Shown piece by piece: positions 10,441 to 23,439 of a stretch of DNA of 64,000 bases. Origin of the DNA: Synchiropus splendidus (Eukaryota > Chordata > Actinopteri > Syngnathiformes > Callionymidae); NCBI RefSeq assembly GCF_027744825.2, contig NC_071345.1:4981501-5045500 (forward strand). The letters are read 5' to 3'. Each line of letters starts with the position of its first letter. Position 1 is the first letter of the stretch. The position numbers and the translations under genes are program-made. The notes beneath the pieces were generated by a model, which was not told the DNA's origin, did not search any database, and saw only the letters and a list, made by a program, of their open reading frames with translations.

Positions 10441-13400
10441 GAGCGTAAATGAGCCTTAAGACTGTGCGGGTCATGACAGATTTGGTGGGTTTTTTTTTTC
10501 TTTTTCTAACAATACATGCATTAAACCATCATGGGGGTGTAAAGCCAGGATGACATGAACTACAATAAGATTTAAACTCAATTAAACCCAACAATAGTGA
10601 GCAGTAAGTGATGGAATATTATTCAATTGATGGTCATGTCTGAGACCAGGTGAGGGTTTTTAGTGTGCGACAGGAGACCCGGAGCTCGTACTACCATTTG
10701 ACAACCTTCGAGACAGGAAATTATCATCTCAGTGGAGGAAGAGGGTGCAAAGTGGTTATTACCGGCAGCAGGGTAGGAAGCAGAGGCAGGGTGTCGTGGA
10801 AGAATAGAAGAGTTGAGCACCAGCTGAGAGGAAGTAGATCGCAAGAACCTGGACCTGATCTGTTCAGGACAAAAAGACGATGGACGATGTTTTGGACACA
10901 CTGCATCATCAACCTGCTGCTGCGATTTCAGTTAAAGACCAAAAACATTGAGATCCAGAGACCACGATTTTAGATGTTTGAGTCAGCATTTTTAAGTTTT
11001 TAAATTTGACTTGAAAATATGAGCTTTAACTTTTGGGTTTAAAGGACAGGAACAGCAGGAGAACCGGTTTTAAAAACCCAAACCTTAAACTCACAGCTAC
11101 ATGCACTGAATGAATTCCTTTCAGTTGACATCAGAATCCTCAAGCAATGACTCTATAAATGCACCGCATCCATATCATGTTCCTCATGTTCACCCTCTCG
11201 TGCGCACGCATACTCACTCTTCATCAGAGGCTATTAACAGCGAACACAGAGTCCCATAAACATTCAAATAAACTCCACTCCATGGAGACGTCCAACAGCC
11301 TTAGCTAGCGAGTGAACTATTTAGAAATAGATGTTTTTACGTCACTTCAGAAATAAATTGAATCACATTCACAGATTTAAAAAAAAAAGTCATAACAAAA
11401 AATCCTACAATAATATGAAATAGAGTTCAGAATGAACAGCCGCTGATCGTAAACATCTCATTCATGAACAGGAGCGACGCAAATCGGCGTGAAATCTGCC
11501 TCAGCAGATTCATTGAAAATAAAGTCAGCGCTGAAGTAGAGGGATAATAACTTGTGAAACCCATTCACTTGTGATGACAGGAACAAAGCCATCAGCTTGA
11601 GGTGAGGGTTCCATTTGCGCGGCTCGCAAACAGAATGAAAACACCTTTCTATTGTCGTGTTGTCAAGCCGGCGAGTGTGTGGCTGAAACGGCATCCTCAT
11701 TCAATACTCATTATTAGAATGACAGAGGAACTCACACATCTTGGTTTGAAAAAAAAGAAAAAAACATGTTTTTATCTGATGCACTTTTCAGAGTTACTTT
11801 TGAGTGAATTCAAAGTGATTTTTGGGTTTGTTTCAAATGTTACTTCTTCGATATTCATACTAATTTGTCTGTTAAGTGAATTTAATGAATGAATGAATTT
11901 CCTGGGTCAAGGGTCTGTCTTTTAGTTGAGGTGACCAACGCACAGGACCTGGAAGTGAAGGTTTACCTTGTTGCGTTGTGACCTTTTATGTGTCAAATTT
12001 TGTCTTTACTATTTCCTGGTCAAGTCAAGAGGAACCTCAGTCGAAGGAGGCTCATCTTAAAAGTCAAATCTCACAGTCGACGTAACAACTTTCCAAGCAT
12101 CACAATATTGTTTATATTTAGTAAAAAGTGGTCAGTATTTCATACTACAATTCTCATAGTGTACTACAACAGTCTTGGAAAATGTTATAAAGTTAAGGGA
12201 GACCAAATTTGAGTCCCAAGTTCAAACCTTTTTTGAGTTCCTCCTGTTATTGAGTGGGATTCCTCCAGGCACTCCGGATTCCTCCCACAGTTTTGATGAC
12301 TTTTTTTGCTTCCCCAAGTGTGGTCCTATATGTGCCCACCTCCGCTCCTCACTATATGTGGTCTGCATCATAATAATCTAGTCGCTTCCACCCAAACGTT
12401 TTGCTTTAATTGCTGTGTCATTTCACGTGTTGCTCCGCAGACTCCACTATTCACAGTACAGTCACATACTGTAGCAGGCACGCGTATCGACAATTCGTGT
12501 TCTGTGCAGTTCTACTGCCCTCATTCCACAAAGCTCAAGTAACCATAGTAACCAAGAAATAGGTTACAGTACTGTATAGAAAGCTGTGGAATTCTCCACG
12601 AAGTGTGGCACGTCAATATCCCATCAGGTTTTTTTGAAAGAAGATTGAATCCAGGGAGAATAGCAGAAACAATGTGCTTCACATTGATGGGAGCACCTCA
12701 GCACTGGTGTGCTCGGCTGCTCCCCTCAGACACTTCGCTGCCCCACGAACAAGCTTTGTCCCCGATTAATATTATCATAAACATCCACACAAATATCACT
12801 TGAAAATGAAGGACATGTATTTGCAACGCTCACCGAAGACACCACAGACATTACCATTTCAATGAGGAAAAAAAGGCAGCGCATCATAGCTCTTTTTAAA
12901 ATGACGCACTTTCTTGTCGTCAAAATGACAACATCAGCAGTTTCAGACTACCGTGGTCTTTTTCCACGAGTGAGTCCATTTCCTGTTTTCTGTTGCTCTG
13001 ACGTTCTCAAACTCAACTCCCTCCAAGTCAGGCTGCAAGTCCAAATTTCAAATCTTATTCAAAAGTCATTGAAAGAGCATGTTGGTGACATCGACAACAT
13101 TAGCCTCCTGTTTCTTCTTTTTTCCACTAGTTTCCTTTATTTCACCATGAGACTAAGATGTGGTTCGAATTTTTTGGCCTTGGCATGATCGGGATTTTAA
13201 AGTTCCTGCTTTAGGCAATCGCTGGTCATAACTGGGAGCTAATGTGAAAGGTATTTTCCTTCTGTAGCATCAGCTCAGGATGGAGGATGAGGTGGGCAGA
13301 GGGTTGGCAGAGAGGTGTCGGACGCGACCTTGCAAGGGGTCAAAATTTCAGAGAGAATAAGGCGTGTGTTGAGTTAAATTCCACTTTACCAAACAATTTA

Positions 13401-13705
13401 AATGCTATTTTGCCATGTTCTGCTTTTATTTTGTGTTATTTTCCTGCCTTCTTGTTTCTTGCTTCTCAGTTTATGGCGCACAGCAGTTTACCCAGTTATT
13501 CATACACTAGTTTGTTCTCCTTACTCTGCTTCTTTGTCTGTTTTCTGTCGTCTTGTGTGATCTTTTCCTGTCCGTGTTAATAAACACCTTAAATAGAACC
13601 CTCGCTGTCTCATTGTCTCCATGTTTCCAGGTGCTATTTGCACTTGAGTCCTGCATTGTTTCTGTTTCATGACATATTCTTTCTTATGAAACTTAAATAA
13701 AAACA
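10441..13705. other. Intergenic, nothing firm recognised
   Basis: No exon with splice sites and protein-like content is seen on either strand. Near 12254-12292, TCCTCCAGGCACTCCGGATT followed by CCTCCCACAG resembles a widespread fish repeat (see 62950-63260). The other open frames are short and lack protein-like composition. Confidence 0.5.
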
Positions 13706-13775
13706 TTCATGGGGTCGAATTTCCCTCTTGTGGGACAAAAAGCAGGACATCTAATCTAATTTAATCTAATCTACT
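13706..13775 (+). mobile_element. LINE 3' tail (CR1/L2-like) with AATCT repeats
   Basis: GGTCGAATTTCCCTCTTGTG is followed by GGAC and repeated CTAATCT units, the usual 3' end of fish CR1/L2-type LINEs. The upstream part is not recognisable. From here to 14850 nothing else is recognised. Confidence 0.5.
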
Positions 13776-14850
13776 CAACTTCCAGGTATTTTCCAGATCA
13801 ATTCTAGACGTTAATAATCTCCATTTGCATGGTATCAGTACATGACCTATGGTAATGGAGACCAAATGTTTGGTTCCCTTGAAATCAATATTCCGTGAAT
13901 GTTTTTGTTGATTTCCTGGTCCACATAAAATGACTCCTTCGGTCGGATTTGGCTCCTGGGCCTTGAGTTTGACACATTAGATGTAGCATCTTCAGTCACA
14001 ATGATTCATTGTTCAGCCATGATGAAGATGATGGTTATCCACCAGGCAGGGCCCCTCCGACACGCACCCCAAGTGATCCTGAACAGCCTTGCTGAGGTTA
14101 TCCAGATGCATCCCGGAACTGTCCATGGTAAGGCGCCTAGGTAGACTGGTCATCTGAATGGAGTTCCAGCATGAGCAGAATTGCCTCTTATCTTGAAAGT
14201 TAAACTGCAAAAGCATTTTTTTAATATATCTAAAAGAACAATTTCTGTGAAAAATGTTTCAATACGGTGCCTCTATTCTCCATAAAAGTTGTGTTACATG
14301 GTGAATTCATGGCTATGACACATGCTTTTCAAGTAGCTACCCAAAACAGTGTTTAGATTTGTCACTTGGCTCTCACAATGAGACTAATACTTTCAAGCCT
14401 CATTCACTGAGAGGCCAGATAAAGCGTTTGCACACAGAGTGGCTGCTGTGGTGGAGGGCGAGCTGAACTGGTTGCCATGGTCTTATTCCAGCTGGGAGCA
14501 CTTTGATGTGTCATAGCTGCTTTTTCCCTTATTGTGGATTCAGTCCACCAAGCGCAGACTTGTGGTCGCTCCGTTCAGCGGCTCCTAAATGTCAGCCAAG
14601 TCGTCGACCCTGACCTCATGATATATGAAGCATCACCTGGCTGTCGAACATTTGTCAGTGGACATCTTTAAAAATATCACAGAATTCACACAGGTCTTGT
14701 GTAAAAATGTTACATAAAGGATTACATTCACACTTTTTACTGGCATGGTGATGTTAACACCAGTTTTATCAGAGCACAAACCTGCAGCAATGACTGACAG
14801 CTGGCAAACTTGGTGGAAGTATTACACCCAGGTGAAAAATATCTCTGAAT

Positions 14851-15944
14851 AATAAGAGAAGAGAAGAGAAGAGAAGAGAAGAGAAGAGAAGAGAAGAGAA
14901 GAGAAGAGAAGAGAAGAGAAGAGAAGAGAAGAGAAGAGAAGAGAAGAGGAGAGGAGAGAAGAGAAGAAGAGATGAGAGAGGAGGAGAGAAGAGAAGAGAA
15001 GAAGAGATGAGAGAGGAGGAGAGAAGAGAAGAGAGGGGAGGAGAAGAGAAGAGAAGAGAAGAGAAGTGGAGAAGAGAAGAGAGGGGAGGGGAGGGGAGGG
15101 GAGGGGAGGGGAGGAGAAGAGAAGAGAAGAGAAGAGAAGAGAAGAGAGGAGAAGAGAAGAGAAGAGAAGTGGAGAAGAGAAGAGAAGTGGAGAAGAGAAG
15201 CAAGGATAAGAGAGAAGAGACGAGAAGAGAAGAGGAGAGGAGAGGAGACGAATAAATGAAAGGGGAGGAGAAGAGAAGAAGAGAGGAGTGGAGAGGATAG
15301 AAGAAGCGAAGAGAAGAGAAGAGAGGGGAGGAGAGGAGAAGAGAAGAGAAGAGAAGTGGAGAAGAGAAGAAAGGATAAGAGAGAAGAGAAGAGAAGAGAA
15401 GAGAAGAGAAGAGAAGAGAAGAGAAGAGAAGAGAAGAGGAGAGGAGAGGAGATGAATAAATGAAAGGGGAGGAGAAGAGAAGAAGAGAGGAGAGGAGAGG
15501 AGAAGAGGAGAGGAGATGAATAAATGAAAGGGGAGGAGAAGAGAAGAAGAGAGGAGAGGAGAGGAGAAGAGGAGAGGAGATGAATAAATGAAAGGGGAGG
15601 AGAAGAGAAGAAGAGAGGAGAGGAGAGGAGAAGAGAAGAGAAGAGAAGAGAAGAGAAGAGAAGAGAAGAGAAGAGAAGAGGAGAGGACAGGAGAGGAGAG
15701 GAGACGACAGAAGAAAATAGAAGAGGAGAGGAGAGGACAGAAGAGAAGAGAAGAGGAGAGAAGAGAAGAGGACAGGAGAGGAGAGGAGACGACAGAAGAA
15801 AATAGAAGAGGAGAGGAGAGGACAGAAGAGAAGAGAAGAGGAGAGAAGAGAAGAGGACAGGAGAGGAGAGGAGAGGAGAGGAGAGGACAGGAGAGAAGAG
15901 GAGAGGAGAGGAGAGGAGAGGAGAGAAGAGAAGAGAAGAGAGTA
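14851..15944. repeat. GAGAA purine-rich satellite, about 1.1 kb
   Basis: The plus strand is almost entirely A and G. It is built from GAGAA and GAGGA units with higher-order blocks, for example repeats around GATGAATAAATGAAAGGGGA at about 15450, 15515 and 15580, and a block near 15700-15870 with GACGACAGAAGAAAATAGAA repeated. A (GGGGA)n run lies at about 15084-15113. The long minus-strand open frames of Ser, Leu, Phe and Pro, over 390 codons, are a by-product of the array. Confidence 0.95.
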
Positions 15945-18900
15945 ATAATACAACAAACAAACAGCGTGCGGCTAAGAAGTGTCCATACTTCCGTGGCCTT
16001 GTGGGAGAGGGTGTGGGTCTAATTGGGCAGCAGCAATATTGAGAAGAGGAAGCAGTTAGTGCTCTCGATCCACCATGTCCTCTCGTCCAGACCCACACCC
16101 CCACATCACATCAAGGAGTCTCCGTTGCCTGGTAACATAGGTTTGGTAGTCAGGAGAGGCCAGCGTCGTGTGTCGGCGTGTCGGGGTGAAGCTGTGTTAA
16201 TGAAGACTGGAGAGGAACAGAGGCGCTGTTGGGGTTTGGTAGTGCACAAAACTATAGCTTCATTTCCCCCCAATATCTGATCAAATAAACTCAGATATAC
16301 TGTTGATGTTTATTTATTTATTTGTATTTGGATGCATTTGCACATACAAACTTTTTGTGGTGTTTTGAGTCACTCTATCACATCTATCTGTCTATCTATC
16401 TAGCAGGACCACATGTATCAAACTCAAGTCCTGGGGGCCAAATGTAGCACACAAACTCATTTAATGCGGCCTGCAAAAGATGAAAGTCGATGTATTTGAA
16501 GTGATTTTCTATGTTAAATTTAAGCGTGTCGGCATCATGGCCTGATGAAAGCGGAGTTGCATGAAAGGTGTTTTTACTTCACTAAGAAAATCTGACAGTT
16601 TTGTCCAGGGTGAACCTCAGATTTAGTGAGAAAGTAATTGTTCATGTTAATCCAGTTTAAAGAAACTCTTGGGCCTTCCATCCACAAATATTTCTTCCGT
16701 TACATCACTTCATACACCCACAAAAAGTTATTTATAATTTTAGGGAGATTATTGTGCTCAAACAAAGTGATGAAATATGGATCACACAACTGTCTTGAGA
16801 GATGAAAGACCAAGCAGCAGCTCATGCAAATGACACAGCACCAGTTTCTCTGCGGCTCAAGGACCCAAAATTGCCCGGCCAGATGCGTGTCCGAGTGACT
16901 GTCTCCGTGGAGAACACAGTTTAGATCTTACTCCACCTGACCATCCCTTCGCCCACAGCTGGGGTGTTACCCTGGCATCGCTAAATTTAGACTTGCACCT
17001 TGAATGTCTGCTTAATGAACCTGTGGTGAGAGACAACAAAGGCGTCTGATTGGCCGGCGGAGCCTGGAGAGGCTCCAAAGAGCCGTGGAGTATTTGAAGT
17101 GATGGCAACAGGACTGATTGTGGTCTGATTGAACATCCTTGGCTTGTTTCTAAGGGTCGGCGACCAACAAGCTAATGAATAGTTTGTCTTTTGCTGGAGT
17201 AGGCGCCGCGATTGTGAGTTCAGTATCATTCAACATGGCCGAAATTCACTTTGGGATGAGCTCGTGGGAGGCGGCTTCAGACCTGCGCTGAGGTTATTCA
17301 CCTCGCAGAAGCTGACTTTGGAGCTCCTCCATCCTCGGGTTTCTGACTCTAAAATGCATGTTGTGTGTCTGTATGATAGGACGAGTCTGAGACTTCGGAA
17401 AAGTGCCCAAACATACTGTCCAGCTCCAGCTGTGCCGTAGCATTTGGAACCTTCAGATCTGTCCGTTTGTCTTGAACATAAGCCGACGTGCTTTTTAAGT
17501 TGGAGGAGTGACCGGCCAAACATAGAAGTGAAATGACTGCGACACGCGACTGTCCACAGTTCAAATGAGTTAATATCATCGAATATCTCAATGAATCGTC
17601 ATGATTTGTTCTTCAAGGGGGGTGAGTTTGGGGTGATTTTTAACTTTTTAAAACAAGCTTCCTTGAAATATGTAAATCAAAAGTTATGAAACCTCAGACC
17701 TCTGAGAATAAAAAATAAATGTCATTTTTGTTTCGATGAACTGTAATAAATATTTTTGGCGGCACCAGCATAGACTGGTTAGTAAAAAACTAAAGATTAA
17801 AAAACCAAATTTGATTTAAAATATAATGAATATTTGAAGTTTTATTGTAATTATTACCTGCTTATTATCCTCTAATATTATAGTAGTGGAAGTAGGGATC
17901 ACAGTAAAGCTAGTAGTTGCCACTTTAGCAGCAGTAGCAACAGGTTCTTGAGCTAACAGTACTGATAGAAGGAGTTGTGAAGGTTGTAGCATGGGTGAAA
18001 ATATAGCAGTCATGAAAATAATGGTGATATCTCAGTGCCGTTTCTGTGGCAGTAATAAGGAACGGAAGTTTTATCTCTACTAGTACTGAATTTTTGAGTA
18101 CTTTGAGGACAAAAAGGTGTCTCCATTACTACTAGTAGAGCACTGATAGTACTCAGATGGTGTTTGTCCACTAGTGCATAAGTAAATGAGAAAAAAAGCA
18201 ACTTCTTCTACTAGTAAGCCTTATATGCTAATAAGGGGCCAGGGAAAGGGGAATAATGGCATCCTATTGGCTCTTGAAAACAGTTTAGTCTGTCAGAGAG
18301 CGGAATCTCTCTACTCTACTAAAGTTTACTCGCCCTACAGGTTGAGGTGTTACAGACACTACTAGAGAACCACAAACTCTCCTACTGCTACGAGTGAACA
18401 TCTGAACTCAGCAAGAAAAAACTAGTGAACTGAAATAGTTTTACAAGCAAAGACTTTCTGCACACTGTGTGCAAGCAGAGCACCCAGATATTTTTCTGTT
18501 GTTAGTTTTGCAGTTCTTGTGTCATATAAACTACTGCCAGTTTCTCTAAATGACAGTTAACATTTCACAATTGAAACTACAAGTACACATCAAAGTGATG
18601 ACGTCAGCAAAAAAATGCTTATCCAAGTTATTTGCAAGGGAATATATACACAAAAATCTACAAGAAACGCTCTCAACTGGAAATATTTTTGGAACGAAGG
18701 GGTGCTGAAGGAAACACATCACATATTTGTCACCATCTAGTGGGGAATGTTGAGAAGCACCGACGGGGAATTACGTAGGGCAAATACAGTCCAATTGAAC
18801 GATCCGAACTGCAACAGCATACTTACTCATATTCAACCTAATATTGTAATATTATAGTTTTTTTTTTTTTTAATTTTAACGTTTTCAGTCATTGCATGTC

Positions 18901-19165
18901 GAACAATAGTAATGTAACGTGCAGTTTAAAATATAAAATAGATGGATTTAAAACGTGAAAAGAAAAGATCCGCGTGTGCAACACGCAAAACACCTCATTG
19001 TAATATTTTTATGGGAATAAACGTGATAGCTAAAGCTCCCAAAAATATTCAACTGATGATATCATTAAAAATGGCCAAGGCCAGATGATTACAACTTAAA
19101 TAATTAAATAAATAAATAATTAAATAATTTATAATAAATAAATAAAAACACGTCAGACAATCTTC
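15945..19165. other. Intergenic; X-box-like site and a hAT-like remnant
   Basis: At 16124-16136 lies GTTGCCTGGTAAC, a full RFX X-box palindrome. At about 16415-16490, ATCAAACTCAAGTCCTGGGG and GCGGCCTGCAAAA look like the end of a hAT-type repeat. Region 18070-18425 has several ACTAGT motifs without clear meaning. No coding exon is recognised. Confidence 0.5.
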
Positions 19166-19606
19166 CTCCTAGAACAGAGGTGGGCGATCAAATTTCCTAA
19201 GGGCTGGGTTACATATTGTGACCGTTGAAAGGGGCCGTCAAACCAAAAGAAAGGAGCGTAAGAGAATATTGAAAATAATACATCATGTGTTTATGAAATG
19301 ACGCTTTAAAAATCCTCAGAAGACGTTGGTTTGTTGTGTTTTATTTCATTTAAACCGCATTCCATTTAAAATACATCAATTCGGATGTGTTTTACGGGAC
19401 AGAAAATACTCCTAAAATAGCCAACGGAAAACAAGAAAAAATGAAGAATCAAGCGAGAAAAGTTGTGTTTCAGTTGCATCATAAAGAACAAAACAACGCA
19501 CAAGACAAAAATGTTAGAGAGAATGTCAGTTCAATAGTTTTACTCAGACTCCAGGAGGGGCCACATAAATACAGCCAAAGGGCCGCAGGTTGGGGATTCT
19601 TCTACC
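19166..19606. mobile_element. hAT-like non-autonomous element
   Basis: The left end AGAGGTGGGCGATCAAATTT and the right end GGGCCGCAGGTTGGGGATTC are typical of fish hAT repeats that begin with CAGAGGTGGGC and carry GGGCCAC motifs. There is no transposase. Confidence 0.5.
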
Positions 19607-20420
19607 ACTTTGCCTTTTGGCTGCGGGCTTCTCCCTCGACGTGTCCCAGCCGAGGCCCGTCACTTCGCTGTTCCGGTCCCAACAGATGAGAAGTGTGAAC
19701 GACCTTGGTGTCCCCTCTGGTCATCTGAACTTCCACTTAATGCGCAGAATCAATCTCACTTTCCAGAGAATGAAGTGCTCTCAGTGGACATTAGAGGGCG
19801 CTGAGATACTTTTCAATCCTGTAATTCACTGCCCAAACTCCTGAGGCGTCTTTCTCTCCACCTGTCCCTTCATCCTTTGTCTTCCTCCCTCCCTCCCTCC
19901 CTCTCTCTTAGTGTGTTTCAGCCCAGCCTACTGTATGTGTGTGTGTGTGTTCACTTGACTGTGCGGTTCTCTGTTGTGGAACAAATGACCCGGCGGCTGG
20001 GGAGCCAAATGACTAATCAGTTGTACACAGATTAAAATCCAATTGCTGCAATTTGAAGCCACACAGGAATAGTTTGGGAAATGAACTGCCGCCGCGTCTT
20101 CACTGTTGTCTGAGCCGACGTTTACCTGTTAGACGCTGCTGAGCTTTTTAATCACGAGTGCCGTTGATCATTTGGAAGCGCACACGGATGCTGACAAGTG
20201 GCGCTTTAATCGCTCCACATCAAATACAGGAGCCCGGATGAAGGCGCCGCAGTAAATGAAGGGAGTAGAAATGGAGCGGGATTTGAAGTTGAGAGATCTT
20301 CAGCGAGCGGAGTCCTGTGATCCCAGTTTGACTGCTGAGACACATCTTTTTAAAACTGACTGCGGGCATCAGCGTCTCCAAACATGAATAAAGAATGACA
20401 CTGGTTTCAACTAACCGATA
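19607..20420. other. Intergenic, mostly unique sequence
   Basis: Only short simple repeats are seen (CTCC at about 19885, TG at about 19936). No gene is recognised. Confidence 0.5.
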
Positions 20421-20421
20421 A

Positions 20422-21077
20422 CTACTGAGGGCCGGATGAGGTATCATGAAACAGTATTGGAGGATTGACGAAACAGTGTCGGAATTTTCAGAGGCCACTA
20501 GATGGCGCTCTTGGTTTAGACTCAGCTAGCTCATCTTTTACAGGCATTGTGGTATTATGAGTTGCATGAACTTTAAATGTATATTTATCATTTAATGTGA
20601 TGCTCTTTATGATGTTTAGCCTCAGATCGGAAAATAGTTTTAGACTTAGAGAGACTTAGACTCGACTTTATTGATCCCTTTGGGATGACTCCCTCCAGGA
20701 AATGTACAGTTCCAGCAGCAATAGAGGCAAGAAAGGGTATGTGGTCAGGAAGAGCATCACACAGAGAATAAAATAATGATACTAATAAACTAAAAATAAA
20801 AATAAAAAATGTTAAAATTAAACTAGATTAAAATAGGTTATTGCACCAGAGACGGGTATTGCACATTGAACAAGTGTCCATTACTATGTAGTGTAGCGTA
20901 CCCGACTACTTCTTCCCCCCAAGTGAGGAGTATGATGGCAAGGTGTGCAAAAGAGTTCTTGAGTTTACAAATGATGTGAGGTTTCACTGAATTCCGAACA
21001 CAAGGACACTGTTTCATGAAACCTCTTCAACCTTACAGTACAATACGGTGTCATGAAACCTGATCTACCCATCGCTA
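20422..21077. mobile_element. hAT-like MITE interrupted by a LINE-containing insertion
   Basis: The left arm (20422-20518) reads GGATGAGGTATCATGAAACA and includes a full CTCF core match at 20495-20508 (plus). The right arm (about 20956-21077) ends CTACCCATCGCTA. The two arms are separated by about 430 bp. CTTGGTTTA on the left and CTTGAGTTTA on the right may be the target-site duplication of that insertion. Confidence 0.65.
20631..20917 (-). mobile_element. LINE 3' end (L2/Rex-like) inside the MITE
   Basis: Read on the minus strand, the sequence ends in GGGATCAATAAAGTCGAGTC, followed by AGTCTA-type repeats, the usual 3' end of a fish L2-type LINE. Only the 3' untranslated part is present. 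Confidence 0.5.
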
Positions 21078-21522
21078 CCTCCAACCAAGTTGTGTGGTGT
21101 AAACTCCTTATCTAAATAAATAAACCACTGCAGTATATTTTAGCCTTGTAGTATTGCAGCAGAGAACCGAACGGTGATGAAGGATTTGAGAATGGTGTTG
21201 TACCCTAATTTTTGTGATGAATTTCTGAGTATGTAAAATTGCAAAAAATATGCATATACATTTTTAAAAATACAAAATAAAAAACCTGTATATGCATAAT
21301 AATAAAAAAACTTCTTAAAGCATGAGTTAATTTGAACAAATTCAGCAAACACATTTTTCATAAATAAATGATAAAAAATATGAAATTGTGCTTGACCTAT
21401 TTCTTTTATGAAAAAAATCTTGTGAGATTAAATTAGTTTAGAAAAGTTAAAATATTAAGGCGATAAGATGGAAATTATCGGCGTGAATTAAAAACTGTAG
21501 TTTAAAAATGTAAGCCCCTAAG

Positions 21523-21715
21523 TAGTGATGGGCGGATGAGGCTTCATGAAGCCTCCTTTTCAGAGCTCAGTGGGTGGTGCTCCTTAATATTAAAATATGT
21601 TATGTAAATAGGTTAAAATATGATGTGAAGACAAAGATTTCAGTGCTGAGAGTGCCATCTAGTGGGCTCAGAAAGTGAGGACACTGTTTCATGAAGCCTC
21701 ACAAGCGCATCACTA
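21523..21715. mobile_element. hAT-like MITE, short form
   Basis: It starts TAGTGATGGGCGGATGAGGC and ends GCGCATCACTA, with inverted ends of about 28 bp. The internal CTCF core match at 21652-21665 (minus) is complete. No clear target-site duplication is seen. Confidence 0.7.
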
Positions 21716-22415
21716 CAGAATAGCAGAATAGCAGAATATCTGATATGAAAACATGAGATGGCTTTTACGTTTGTATTTTTATATTCAAATTGTAAATGTT
21801 TTATATTTACAAACTGTCAAAGCTTCTGAGCTGCAGGAGAGAACATGTGCTTCTTTTCTTTCTATGAAGGAATCTACTGTGGAAGACTGTAAAACGCTCT
21901 ACATTAATTCACACAATAACACAGCCGTCTCAGTGAGGCGTTGTCTGTGACAATGAGTCTCCCCACAACAAACACTTATCCACCTCGGGCTTAAGTGGCC
22001 GACATCCAGACTTCCCCATATCTGACTGAGAAATGAATTGGGAGGGAACTTGTTTAATTTTGTCTACAGTCGGAAACATTATTCATTTCATTGCCGCTCC
22101 CTGAGCCGCACGTCAAGAGGCCAGATTGAGTGATGAGCTGAGATGAAACCCGGCAATCGACTCCCGTTCTCATTAAATTATCTTTTCCACCCCTTGATAA
22201 ACATATGCGCTTGAGCAGTCGGAATAAATTGAGGGGCAGGAAAAAAATAATCTCATTTGGTGTGAGAGTGTAAAAATCCTGTTTGCATGGATGTGGTGAG
22301 AGTCTTTGTGTCCCAGTGTCTTACGGCAGGAGACGCGCGGCGGCTGGAGCCAGAACAATCCTGCTGCAGCGGAAATGGACGATGACTTTCTTCAAGGACT
22401 TTTGCATCGCTTTCT
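21716..22415. other. Intergenic, nothing recognised
   Basis: No exon or repeat can be named. Confidence 0.5.
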
Positions 22416-22445
22416 ACTCTATCTATCTATCTATCTATCTATCTG

Positions 22446-22500
<55 letters not shown>

Positions 22501-22513
22501 GTCTATCTGTCTA

Positions 22514-22546
<33 letters not shown>

Positions 22547-22564
22547 CCGTCTGTCTGTCCGTCC

Positions 22565-22636
<72 letters not shown>

Positions 22637-22714
22637 GTCTATCTGTCCGTCTGTCCGTCTGTCCGTCTGTCCGTCTGTCCGTCTGTCCGTCCGTCCACCT
22701 ATCTATCTATCCAC

Positions 22715-22748
<34 letters not shown>

Positions 22749-22766
22749 ATCTATCTATCTATCTAT
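22416..22766. repeat. CTAT/CTGT tetranucleotide array 1
   Basis: This is a mixed CTAT, CTGT and CCGT array of about 350 bp. Open frames of Ile, Tyr, Leu, Ser, Cys and Val run through it because the unit length is not a multiple of three. They are not genes. Confidence 0.95.
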
Positions 22767-22970
22767 CGGTCTGTCGTCAATCAAAAAAATAAAAAAAAAT
22801 AAAAATAGAGCTGAGCTACAAGGCTAAAGTAAAGAGTCCGTCACTTGGTGTGATATTCCAAAAATGGGAGAATCCTCAACTCCGCAATCCAAGATGGCTT
22901 CCCTGAACATAAACAGGAAGTAGAAGTTTTCATCTCAGTAGTTTTCTAGTTGAAAACAGAAACGTGTATT

Positions 22971-22976
<6 letters not shown>
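22767..22976. repeat. Array flank and dispersed 139-bp repeat, copy A
   Basis: A 24-nt flank around GAGCTGAGCTACAAGGCTAA at 22809-22831 recurs after array 2 at about 23409-23433. The part 22838-22976 (CCGTCACTTGGTGTGATATT to TTTATCTA) recurs at 25581-25719 with 5 differences in 139 positions by eye. Confidence 0.85.
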
Positions 22977-23366
<390 letters not shown>

Positions 23367-23439
23367 GGTCCTTCCGTCCGTCCGTCAAAAAAAATAAATA
23401 AATAAAAATAGAGCTGAGCTACAAGGCTAAAGTTAAGAG

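Noticed and set aside
14737..16104. Long minus-strand open frames of Ser, Leu, Phe and Pro (455 and 395 codons)
   Set aside because: They arise from the GAGAA array, which lacks stop codons in several frames. There is no real protein composition.
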